64,000 bases of DNA from NCBI GenBank assembly GCA_031460455.1, contig JAVKTQ010000009.1, positions 85,833-149,832 of the forward strand, read 5' to 3'. Each line of letters begins with the position of its first letter. Positions within the stretch are counted from its first letter, which is position 1. Under the pieces are notes generated by a model. The model did no database searches and was not told the origin of the DNA. It worked only from the letters and a program-made list of their open reading frames with translations. The position numbers were made by a program, and so were the translations under genes. Source of the DNA: Sporomusaceae bacterium (GTDB taxonomy: Bacteria > Bacillota > Negativicutes > Sporomusales > UBA7701). Below are positions 9,610 to 17,415 of the stretch, in pieces.

Positions 9610-10851
9610 TCATTCTTTATCTGGATTATATCCCAATATCTCCGTCAAGTCAAACCCCGCCTTCTTCTCCAGGTATTCAGTCCCTTTCGTGCCGAAACCG
9701 TCAGCAGGAATACTCCCGCCCTCCAGTAATTTCCCTAAATCGCCGATGCCAACAAGGTGACAGGCCGCCAGCAACCCGGACGCCGACACCTTGACGCCGT
9801 GGATTTCTTTCCCTATGTACTTGTCATAGCCGTTATTTCGGATATACTCCCAGTTTTTCTTGATGGATGCCCTTATAGCAGCTTCCTGTGCCTCCGGGCT
9901 ATTGAGGAAATCCTCGTAAGAATTGACTCCATACGCCTTTGCCTTATCCGTCCATGTTCCATTGAACTTATTGCTGTAGTTAGCTTTTGGTGCCCCATCG
10001 TCAAGGTAGTCGTAATAGAAACCTGCATCAGCCAACGCCGCGTCTCCCATTTGATACTTACCGATATAACCGTATTCTTTGTTCCTGGCTCTATAGTCGT
10101 TGCTTGATTCCCTCTCACCCAATTTGTCCAAATAACCAGTTAAACCGCGGTTGGTACCCGCATCCTTTGCACCTCCACCAGTTACGTTATTACCTGGTGC
10201 TTGACGCTCCCCCTGCGGCAGCGTCATATCCCCGTATGCCCCGCCGTCCGCATACCCGCCCGCGTAGGGACTGGCGGCTGCCGTATTCGTCCCTCGCCCG
10301 TCGGTGTTAACGTCATTACCGCCTGCCGTATAGCTCAGCGGCCTGAACGCATCACCACGGCTGGGGGAAAATATATCGGCAGCGTTTTTCCAGAACGGCC
10401 TTTGCCCCAGCAGCTCCCATCCTTTCATTTCGAAACCGCCGTTTTCATTAGGCGTAATCTTCCCTGTCTCCGGATCGTACGTAATCCCATGCAAATCCGG
10501 CTTCATCTCCCTGTTGCCGGGTGGCGTTGGCACGCGCGGTTCAGGTTTCAGCGCAGGCCATTCCTCCTCATCCTCCCCGTTGTCCCAGCCGTTGAGATAA
10601 AACTCCTGCCCCTTGGGTATCGCACTCTCATCGTACGGCTGGCCGAACATGCGCAGAATCCGCGCCTTCAGCCCAGGGTCCACCGGCCGGTACACCGGCT
10701 GCCGCCATTCAGCCTCCCGCCTCCGGTTGGCTTCATCCATTTTGCCAAGCTCCCACTCGATGTCCTCGTCATCCATCCCCGCCAGGCTCGGCTCATACCC
10801 CAGCGCCTTCATCCTCCTCAAATACTCTTCCTCTCTGCTTCTCGCGTTCAT
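9610..10851 (-). CDS. Protein with C-terminal lysozyme-like domain, no signal peptide
   Basis: 413 residues. Residues 1-235 are polar, Pro/Gly-rich and low in complexity, without a signal peptide. Residues 240-400 match from memory the lysozyme-like domain found at the ends of some VgrG spikes and phage tail proteins: LGERESSNDY (candidate catalytic Glu248), YGYIGKYQMGDAAL, EDFLNSPEAQEAA, IGKEIHGVKVSASGLLAA and CHLVGIGDL. Such domains cut peptidoglycan. The ATG at 10851 follows GGGGTGGAG. The promoter is the unusual module at 10909-11016 with a hairpin in the leader. No secretion apparatus is encoded nearby, so how the enzyme reaches the wall is unknown. Confidence 0.75.
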   Translation of the reverse strand: MNARSREEEYLRRMKALGYEPSLAGMDDEDIEWELGKMDEANRRREAEWRQPVYRPVDPGLKARILRMFGQPYDESAIPKGQEFYLNGWDNGEDEEEWPALKPEPRVPTPPGNREMKPDLHGITYDPETGKITPNENGGFEMKGWELLGQRPFWKNAADIFSPSRGDAFRPLSYTAGGNDVNTDGRGTNTAAASPYAGGYADGGAYGDMTLPQGERQAPGNNVTGGGAKDAGTNRGLTGYLDKLGERESSNDYRARNKEYGYIGKYQMGDAALADAGFYYDYLDDGAPKANYSNKFNGTWTDKAKAYGVNSYEDFLNSPEAQEAAIRASIKKNWEYIRNNGYDKYIGKEIHGVKVSASGLLAACHLVGIGDLGKLLEGGSIPADGFGTKGTEYLEKKAGFDLTEILGYNPDKE

Positions 10852-10884
10852 CTTCACTCCACCCCTTCTCGCCGTTTTCCGGCA

Positions 10885-10918
10885 TAAAAAATAGAAGGCC
10901 GCCCCCTTGGCGGTCTTC
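10885..10918 (-). terminator. Terminator-like hairpin in the leader of the lysozyme-domain gene
   Basis: On the minus strand GAAGACCGCC pairs with GGCGGCCTTC around a 5-base loop, followed by TATTTTTTA. It lies between the predicted promoter (10930-10938) and the ATG at 10851, so it should stop most transcripts unless something prevents folding. Confidence 0.75.
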
Positions 10919-11016
10919 TTCACGATACCATCATATCACACCATTTCGCCCAAACAGTCCACTAAAAGTCCACTTTTCGTCCAAAGCGGCATTTTTACAA
11001 AAATATTTTTCGTGGC
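10909..11016 (-). promoter_or_regulatory. Repeated promoter/operator module, left copy
   Basis: About 108 bp, nearly identical to 63792-63900 in opposite orientation. It contains a 39-bp identical block (10951-10989) with two AGTGGACT repeats 11 bp apart, and an extended -10 box TGATATGAT at 10938-10930. It reads towards the lysozyme-domain gene. No -35 box is obvious, which suits activation or an extended -10 promoter. Confidence 0.75.
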
Positions 11017-11113
11017 TTGCCTCTGGCCGCACAACACATCCTCCCCCTATTCCCCGCCGCTCCTTTCCGTGGTAAAATATGGCTATAAGCCTACTATAAA
11101 GGGGGAAATGACC

Positions 11114-12352
11114 ATGTGGAAAAAAGTGCTGATTGTCGTCATGGCGCTCGTTCTTATGTCGGCCGGCGTATGCCTCGCTGCCGGCAAGCAGGACGTCTAC
11201 GCCAACGTCGACGCCATGCAGCAAAAACTCCTCCAGATCAACGACTTCATCCACGACAACCCCGAAACCGGCAACAAAGAATTCAAAGCCGTCGAACTGC
11301 TAACCAAGACGCTCGAGGAAAACGGTTTCAAGGTTGAAACCGGCGTCGCCGGCCTCAAAACCGCCTTCGTCGCCACCTATGTCAACAAAACCGGCGGCCC
11401 CACCATCGGCTTCCTCGCCGAATACGACGCCCTCGACAAACTCGGCCACGGCTGCGGCCACAACATCATAGCCTCCGCCGGCGTCGGCGCAGGCATCGCC
11501 CTCGCCAAAAGCCTCGGCGACATCCCCGCCACCATCGTCGTCTACGGCACCCCCGCCGAAGAAACCACCAGCGGCAAACTGCCCATGGTCGCCGCCGGCC
11601 TCTTCGACAGGCTCGACGTCGCCCTCATGACCCATCCCGGCGACCGCACCACCGTAGGCGCCAAATCGCTCGCCCTCAACCTCATCGACTTCATCTTCGA
11701 AGGCAAAGCCTCCCACGCCGCCGCCTCGCCCGAAAAAGGCATCAGCGCCCTCGACGGCGTCATGATGCTCTTCAACGGCATGGAATACCTCCGTGAGCAC
11801 GTCCGCTCCGACGTCCGCATCCACGGCATCGTCACCGACGGCGGCGCCGCCGCCAACATCGTCCCCGAGCGGGCCGCCGCCCGCTTCTATGTCCGCAGCG
11901 CCGACCGCACCTACCTCGACACCGTCGTCGAGCGCGTCTACAACATCGCCAACGGCGCCGCCATGATCACCGGCACCAAAGTCACCATCAAAGAAATCAA
12001 AGCCTACGACAACAAAGTCATCCTCGACAGCCTCAGCGAACTCCTGCTCGAAAACGCCAAAGCCCTGGACGCCAAGCAGATCCTCCCGCCGCCCGAGAGC
12101 ACCGGCTCCACCGACTTCGGCTCCGTCACCTTCCGCGTCCCCGGCGCCGAACTCGGCATCGCCTTCGTCCCTGTCGGCACCCCCGGCCACTCCCAGGCCT
12201 ACGTCCAGGCCGGCACCACCGCCGCAGGCCACGCAGCCGTAATCGTCGCCGCCAAAACCCTCGCCGCCGCCGGCTACGACCTCATAACCAACCCCGAACT
12301 CCTCAAAAAAGTCAAAGCCGAATTCGCCGCAACAAAAGCCCCTAAAAACTAA
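11114..12352 (+). CDS. Exported M20-family peptidase/amidohydrolase
   Basis: 412 residues with a signal peptide (MWKKVLIVVMALVLMSAGVC...A). The M20 fold is shown by the metal motif GHGCGHNIIA, YGTPAEET (catalytic and metal Glu) and a later His in MTHPGD; a dimerisation domain lies around residues 190-300. It resembles AbgB/IAP-type amidohydrolases, which remove acyl or aminoacyl groups from small amides. The ATG at 11114 has GGGGG 8 bases upstream; an ATG two codons earlier is too close to that site. It is divergent from the lysozyme-domain gene. Export of an AbgB-like enzyme is not typical, and the substrate cannot be inferred. Confidence 0.8.
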   Translation: MWKKVLIVVMALVLMSAGVCLAAGKQDVYANVDAMQQKLLQINDFIHDNPETGNKEFKAVELLTKTLEENGFKVETGVAGLKTAFVATYVNKTGGPTIGFLAEYDALDKLGHGCGHNIIASAGVGAGIALAKSLGDIPATIVVYGTPAEETTSGKLPMVAAGLFDRLDVALMTHPGDRTTVGAKSLALNLIDFIFEGKASHAAASPEKGISALDGVMMLFNGMEYLREHVRSDVRIHGIVTDGGAAANIVPERAAARFYVRSADRTYLDTVVERVYNIANGAAMITGTKVTIKEIKAYDNKVILDSLSELLLENAKALDAKQILPPPESTGSTDFGSVTFRVPGAELGIAFVPVGTPGHSQAYVQAGTTAAGHAAVIVAAKTLAAAGYDLITNPELLKKVKAEFAATKAPKN

Positions 12353-12363
12353 CCCGAAACACG

Positions 12364-12455
12364 AAAGAGCGGGGGCAGCCCCGCTCTCCTCGTCCCCCGC
12401 ACGCGCTCCCCCGTCAATCTCCTCCAAAATAATCTTCGCCCAAGGAGGAGTTTTT
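12364..12455 (+). terminator. Two hairpins after the M20 peptidase gene
   Basis: AGAGCGGGG pairs with CCCCGCTCT (about 12364-12388, no T-run). CTCCTCC pairs with GGAGGAG followed by TTTTT (about 12419-12455). The second is the more likely intrinsic terminator, though its loop is long. Confidence 0.5.
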
Positions 12456-12544
12456 GCCGTCAGAGCGAAGGTAAATATTGTCATAAATCTTACACCGTTT
12501 TCCCCAGCCTATAAAGTGCTGCTTCATTTATTGAGCGTAAATGA

Positions 12545-12587
12545 AATCCAGCAACAAAGGTCAACTTTGTTGCTGGATTTTCTTTTT
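12545..12587 (+). terminator. Strong hairpin with T-tail upstream of the beta-lactamase-fold gene
   Basis: AATCCAGCAACAAAG pairs perfectly with CTTTGTTGCTGGATT around GTCAA, then TTCTTTTT. It lies 79 bases before the start codon at 12666, so it either ends upstream transcription or acts as an attenuator in a leader. I see no known riboswitch around it. Confidence 0.8.
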
Positions 12588-12665
12588 GAAAGGAGGGATT
12601 GGCCAAAACCTCGTAAAGCCTGGTACTTCCCGCGGCTCAACCCCAAAAGCGAAAGGAGAGTAACA

Positions 12666-13577
12666 ATGAACACCAAACTGACGGTAGCGGTATTCACCAC
12701 CCTCATGCTCGTGGCCGTGGCTGTTCTGCCCGGCACGGCGAGCGCCGGCGACCTCCTTACCTCAAAGTGGCTTGCCGACCAGATCAAAAAAGAATGCAAA
12801 GACCAAACCACCTACCACTCCATCTACGTCAAGGACCTCGACTCCGGCCTGTACACCTACCTCAACCCCATGCGCCACAAAGCCGCCAGCCTTATCAAAG
12901 TATTCATCATGGCCGAAGCCTTCAACCAGAAGAAGCAGGGCAAGCTCGACTTCAGCGAAGTCGTCACCATCACCAAAAGCGATCAGTACGCCTGGGGCTC
13001 CCTCGATAAGGTCCCCGCAGGCACCAAAGTAACCGTCGGCGAACTCGTCGAGCAAATGATCGTCGTCAGCGACAACACCGCCACCAACCTCCTCATCCCC
13101 AAACTCGGCATGGACAACGTCAACGCCCTCATCAAAAAACTCGGCTGCACCGAAACCGTCCTCGCCAGAAGAATGCTCGACTCCGCCGCCGCTAAAGCCG
13201 GCCGCGAAAACTACACCTCCCCCAAAGACATGGCCATCATCCTCGAAAAACTCTACAACAAAGAATGCGTCGACCCGGAAAGCGACCAGAAAATGCTCGA
13301 CATCCTCGCCCGCCAGCAGTGGAACGAGCGCATCCCCGCCAATCTCCCCCACGACCTCAAAATCGCCCACAAAACCGGCGAACTTGGCGGCGCCCTCCAC
13401 GACTGCGGCATCGTCTTCGGCCGCCAACGCGACTACATTCTCTGCATGATGACCAAAAACGTCCCCGAGGAACACCTTGGCTACGACGACAACAACATCC
13501 TCATCTTCAACGACATGGCCCTCATCTCCAAACTCATCTGGAACCTCCTCGACGATCCCATCTATGTCAAAGACTGA
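12666..13577 (+). CDS. Exported serine hydrolase of class A beta-lactamase fold
   Basis: 303 residues with a signal peptide ending near TASAG (residue 27). The three class A motifs are present: Ser75-x-x-Lys78 in AASLIKVF, Ser-Asp-Asn at 135-137 in VVSDNTATN, and Lys-Thr-Gly at 236-238. The ExxLN omega-loop motif carrying the deacylating Glu166 of true beta-lactamases is not evident; that region reads ARRMLDSAAAKAG. So it may be a penicillin-interacting or peptidase-like member rather than a resistance enzyme. The ATG at 12666 follows AAAGGAGAG. A terminator follows at 13592. Confidence 0.82.
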   Translation: MNTKLTVAVFTTLMLVAVAVLPGTASAGDLLTSKWLADQIKKECKDQTTYHSIYVKDLDSGLYTYLNPMRHKAASLIKVFIMAEAFNQKKQGKLDFSEVVTITKSDQYAWGSLDKVPAGTKVTVGELVEQMIVVSDNTATNLLIPKLGMDNVNALIKKLGCTETVLARRMLDSAAAKAGRENYTSPKDMAIILEKLYNKECVDPESDQKMLDILARQQWNERIPANLPHDLKIAHKTGELGGALHDCGIVFGRQRDYILCMMTKNVPEEHLGYDDNNILIFNDMALISKLIWNLLDDPIYVKD

Positions 13578-13591
13578 ACCTAGCGCCGCGC

Positions 13592-13630
13592 GAAGCAAGG
13601 CGGGGGGACTTCCTCCGCCTTGCTTCTTTC
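13592..13630 (+). terminator. Terminator after the beta-lactamase-fold gene
   Basis: GAAGCAAGGCGG pairs with CCGCCTTGCTTC, followed by TTTCC. Confidence 0.65.
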
Positions 13631-13681
13631 CGACCGTCTAGCGGCCAACCCCGCGCAGCGCACCCTCTTCTAGTCCACAAC

Positions 13682-13710
13682 AAAAAAGCAATCCGCCGAC
13701 GGCGGATTGC
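13682..13710 (-). terminator. Terminator after the EamA gene
   Basis: GCAATCCGCC pairs with GGCGGATTGC; on the minus strand it is followed by TTTTTTG. It lies 22 bases after the stop of the gene ending at 13733. Confidence 0.8.
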
Positions 13711-13732
13711 TTGCTTCCGTGACAAGATCGCT

Positions 13733-14593
13733 CTATCCCTTCTCTTTCGCCCGGCCGAGCCCCAGCACCCCGGTCCCCAGGCAGACCCCGGCCAGCACCA
13801 GCGCCAGCGCCGCCAGATGGTTCCAGTGCAGTTCCTCGCCGAGCCACAGCGCCGCCATGAACACCCCCGCCACCGGGATGCCGTTCTGGAAAAGCGTCGT
13901 CGTCGACGCCCCCACCCGCTGGATGCCCATATTCCACCACACCGCTCCCAGAGCGGTATTCACGAAGCTTGAGAACGCCAACACCGCCAGCGGCGCTGGC
14001 GCAAACGCCCCCTCGTAATACCACGCCTCGTTCGTAAATAAACCGAGCGCAATCAGCAAGGCCGACCCCATAAGCATGCTATAAGCCGTCACCAGCAGCG
14101 GCGACACCAGCGCCGTGCCGCGCTTGATAAAAAACGTCCCGGCCACGAACGCCAGCATCGACGCGACCATCACCGCATCGCCGGCCAGGCTCGCCGCGCC
14201 GCGCGTATCGCCCGCCACCACCAGCAGCACCCCGCCGAAGCCCAGCATGATCCCCAGCCCCTTCTGCCAGGTAAACGGCTCATGCATCAGGCGGCTCGCC
14301 AGCAGCGCCACAAATAGCGGGCTCAAGCCGAGGATCAGCGCCCCGTGCGTCCCGCTCGTCTCGGCAAGCCCCCACGACATCGTAATCTGGTGAAGGAAAA
14401 TCGTAAAGGCCGCCGAACCGCCCGCCATCAGCCACGCCTCGCGCGAAAGCCTATGGTACCCGTGCTTGTACAACACCATCGGGAAAAGCACGCCCACCGC
14501 CAGCGCCAGGCGGATGGGCGCCAGCGCCAGCGGCGGAAAAAACTTCGTCAGATACTTGATCATTATCACATTTATCCCCCACAGCGTCGCCAC
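13733..14593 (-). CDS. EamA/DMT-family transporter
   Basis: At least 286 residues with about ten hydrophobic helices in two EamA repeats (for example WGLAETSGTHGALILGLSPL in the first half and NTALGAVWWNMGIQRVGAS in the second). The family exports amino acids or other metabolites across the inner membrane; the substrate is not predictable. The start is uncertain. The GTG at 14593 would cut into helix 1, because the preceding codons (DYAIFLLLAL) read as a natural part of it. The longer frame reaches only ATT 14641 or CTG 14638, after GGGGTG, before an in-frame stop. Either a rare start codon is used or the start has mutated. Confidence 0.8.
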   Translation of the reverse strand: MATLWGINVIMIKYLTKFFPPLALAPIRLALAVGVLFPMVLYKHGYHRLSREAWLMAGGSAAFTIFLHQITMSWGLAETSGTHGALILGLSPLFVALLASRLMHEPFTWQKGLGIMLGFGGVLLVVAGDTRGAASLAGDAVMVASMLAFVAGTFFIKRGTALVSPLLVTAYSMLMGSALLIALGLFTNEAWYYEGAFAPAPLAVLAFSSFVNTALGAVWWNMGIQRVGASTTTLFQNGIPVAGVFMAALWLGEELHWNHLAALALVLAGVCLGTGVLGLGRAKEKG

Positions 14594-14851
14594 CAGGGCA
14601 AGCAGCAGGAAAATCGCGTAGTCCGTCCGTTTGTCCAGAATATTTCACCCCAATATTGTCCCTGTTACTCCAGCGCCGCCGCCCAGAGCGCCAGCTCCTG
14701 ATCCTCGGCCGTCGTTCGGCGACGTCCCGTCCCCGGCTCTTCCGACTTCACTGCCTCCTTACGGCACAACTCCGTATAAATTCCACATATTCCGGCCAAG
14801 CCCTTGCGGACCGCCGCCCTTTTTCACTTTATGAAACGCCGCTTCCCGCCC

Positions 14852-17365
14852 TCACCAGCCGTGCCGGGCGAAAAACCACCGTTTCACCCCTTCCACCAGC
14901 ACCAGATACGCGGCCACCAGCGCGGCCACCGTCGCCAGATAAACAGCCGGCAGCGGCACAAAGCCGAAAAACTCGCCCACCGGCGTATACGGGATCGCGA
15001 CCCCCACCGCCACGCACGCCAGCGTCGACACCGTCAGCCAAAAGCTCGCATGGCTGCGCAGCACACTGTAGCGCGAGCGGATCACGTGAATGACCAGCAC
15101 CTGCGTCGCGAGCGACTCCACGAACCAACCTGTCTGGAATAAGGCCTCCCCGGCCTGGAACCCGTAAATCAGCACCGAAAACGTCAGCACGTCGAACAGC
15201 GAACTCACCGGCCCGAACACCAGCATGAACCGCCTGAGGAACTTCAAATCCCACCGCCGCGGCCGGCTGATGAACTCCTCATCCACCGCATCGCCGGGGA
15301 TGGTCACCTGGGAAACGTCGTACAGGAAATTGTTCAGCAGGATCTGCACAGGCCGCATCGGCAGAAACGGCACCATCACCGACGCCACCGACATGCTGAA
15401 CATATTGCCGAAATTCGAGCTCGTCCCCATCATGATATACTTCAGCGTATTCGCAAACGTCCGCCGGCCCTCCACCACCCCGTCCTTCAGCGCCGCCAGG
15501 CTCTTCTCCAGCAGGATGATCGCCGCCGCCTCCTTGGCCACGTCCACCGCATTGTTCACCGAAATGCCCACATCCGCCGTCCGCAGCGACGGCGCGTCGT
15601 TGATCCCGTCGCCGATATAGCCCACCACATGCCCCTTGCGTTTCAGCAGCGCGATGATCCGGTTCTTCTGCACCGGGTTGAGCCTGGCGAACACCGCCGT
15701 ATCGTCGATCAACCGCGACAGCGCCTCGTCCGTCAGCCTGTCCACCTCGGCCCCGCTCATAATACGCTCCACCGGGATACCGACATCCGCGCACACCTTC
15801 CTGGCCACCAAGTCGTTGTCGCCGGTCAGCACCTTCACCTTCACGCCTAAAGCCTTCAGCTCGGCCAGCGTCTCACGCACCGTCTCCCGCGGCGGGTCGA
15901 AGAACGCCAGCGTCCCGCTGAAAATCAGCTTCTCCTCGTCCTCGGCCGTGAACCCGCCGTCCGCCGCCACCGGCTTGTACGCCAGCGCCAGCACCCGGCG
16001 CCCCATCTCGCTTTCAGCCGCGATCCGCGCCTCGATGGCGCCGCGCGTCTCGTCCGTCAGCGGCTTCACCTGGCTATCCTCCCAGTAGAAAGCGCAGCGG
16101 GGCAGCACGCTCTCCGGCGCCCCCTTGGTGATCAGCGTCCGTTCGCCGGCCCGTTCCACCACCACCGACAGCATCCGCCGCACGAAATCGAACGGGATCT
16201 CGTCCGCCTTGGCGAACTCCCCCGCCTCCGCCGGCGGCGTCCGGGCGGCGACCGTCATATCGAGCGGATTCTTCAGCCCGCCCTGCAGCGTACTGTTGAG
16301 GTACGCGTGAAGCAGCACCGGCCCATCCTGCCCGCCGTCCGCCCCCTGCCAACCGACCAGCTTCATCTCCCCCTCGGTCAGCGTCCCCGTCTTATCCGAA
16401 CACAGTACATCCATGCTGCCGAAATTCTGGATAGCCGCGAGCTGCTTCACGATGACTCCCCGGTGGGACATCGCCACCGCCCCGTTGGCCATATTGATCG
16501 TCATAATCATCGGCAGCAACTCCGGGGTTATCCCCACGGAGATGGCCACCGCGAACAGGAACGACTCGAACAGATCGTGCTTCAGGAAAGCGTTGATGAA
16601 AAAGATCGCCAGCACCAGCACAACGATAACTCGCATCAGCATAAAACTGAACTCGCGGATGCCGCGCTGAAACTCCGTCTCCGGCCCCGCCATCGCCAGC
16701 GTATGAGCGATATGTCCGATCTCCGTCTCCCGGCCGGTGGCGACGACCACCGCCCGGCCCATACCGCTCGTCACGTTCGACCCCATAAACAGCGCGTAAT
16801 CCATATCCGTCAGGGCCACGGCCTCCTGCGCCACGGCCGACGCCCGCTTCGCCGCCGGGAAAGACTCCCCGGTCAGCGACGCCTGGTTGACGTACAGATC
16901 CTTGGCCTCCAGCAGTCGCGCGTCGCCGGGCACCACATCGCCAGCGGCCACCACGAACACATCCCCCGGCGCCACCTCGGCCAGCGGCACCTCGCGCTCG
17001 CCGCCGTCCCGGATCACCGTCGCATGGACGGCCACGCGCCGCCGCAGGGCCGCCGCCGCCGCCCCCGAACGATACTCGTGGTAAAACTGCAGCGCCACGC
17101 TGAGCACCACCATCACCGCGATAATCAGCGCCCCGCTCACCTCGCCGAGGAAATACGACAGCACGGCCGACACCAGCAGCACCGCCACCAGCGGATTAGC
17201 GAACAGGCGCAGCAACGCGATCAGCGCCCCCGCCGTCTCATGCTCCCCAAGCACGTTCGCGCCGTAGGCGGCCAACCGCCTCGCGGCCTCCGCGCCCGTC
17301 AGCCCGTTTTTACCTGTCGCCAGTTCGCGGCAGATATCCTCGACCGACCCGTTCAAACGTCCCAT
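14852..17365 (-). CDS. mgtA: Magnesium-translocating P-type ATPase
   Basis: 837 residues, P3B-type ATPase that imports Mg2+ at the cost of ATP. Seen: actuator motif SLTGESFP, phosphorylation site CSDKTGTLTEG with Asp324, nucleotide-domain KGAPESVLPRC, hinge GDGINDAPSL, and the family-specific NNFLYDVSQVTIPGD followed by DEEFISRPRRWD, which separates MgtA/MgtB from Ca2+ pumps. About ten membrane helices. The ATG at 17365 follows GGGGG; the longer ORF would run through the preceding terminator. There is no room for a long Mg2+-sensing leader: only 50 bases separate it from the next gene. Confidence 0.93.
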   Translation of the reverse strand: MGRLNGSVEDICRELATGKNGLTGAEAARRLAAYGANVLGEHETAGALIALLRLFANPLVAVLLVSAVLSYFLGEVSGALIIAVMVVLSVALQFYHEYRSGAAAAALRRRVAVHATVIRDGGEREVPLAEVAPGDVFVVAAGDVVPGDARLLEAKDLYVNQASLTGESFPAAKRASAVAQEAVALTDMDYALFMGSNVTSGMGRAVVVATGRETEIGHIAHTLAMAGPETEFQRGIREFSFMLMRVIVVLVLAIFFINAFLKHDLFESFLFAVAISVGITPELLPMIMTINMANGAVAMSHRGVIVKQLAAIQNFGSMDVLCSDKTGTLTEGEMKLVGWQGADGGQDGPVLLHAYLNSTLQGGLKNPLDMTVAARTPPAEAGEFAKADEIPFDFVRRMLSVVVERAGERTLITKGAPESVLPRCAFYWEDSQVKPLTDETRGAIEARIAAESEMGRRVLALAYKPVAADGGFTAEDEEKLIFSGTLAFFDPPRETVRETLAELKALGVKVKVLTGDNDLVARKVCADVGIPVERIMSGAEVDRLTDEALSRLIDDTAVFARLNPVQKNRIIALLKRKGHVVGYIGDGINDAPSLRTADVGISVNNAVDVAKEAAAIILLEKSLAALKDGVVEGRRTFANTLKYIMMGTSSNFGNMFSMSVASVMVPFLPMRPVQILLNNFLYDVSQVTIPGDAVDEEFISRPRRWDLKFLRRFMLVFGPVSSLFDVLTFSVLIYGFQAGEALFQTGWFVESLATQVLVIHVIRSRYSVLRSHASFWLTVSTLACVAVGVAIPYTPVGEFFGFVPLPAVYLATVAALVAAYLVLVEGVKRWFFARHGW

Positions 17366-17375
17366 GCCAGCCCCC

Positions 17376-17412
17376 AAAAAACCGGAAGCCGCAGACCAGC
17401 CGCGGCTTCCGG
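17376..17412 (-). terminator. Terminator between abgA-like gene and mgtA
   Basis: CCGGAAGCCGC pairs with GCGGCTTCCGG; on the minus strand TTTTTT follows. It ends the abgA-like transcript just before mgtA. Confidence 0.85.
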
Positions 17413-17415
17413 AAA

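Noticed and set aside
12762..13598. 278-codon minus-strand frame antisense to the beta-lactamase-fold gene
   Set aside because: Val/Asp/Gly/Phe-rich shadow; no ribosome site.
17366..17415. Mg2+ riboswitch in front of mgtA
   Set aside because: Only 50 bases lie between mgtA and the preceding stop, and most of that is a terminator.
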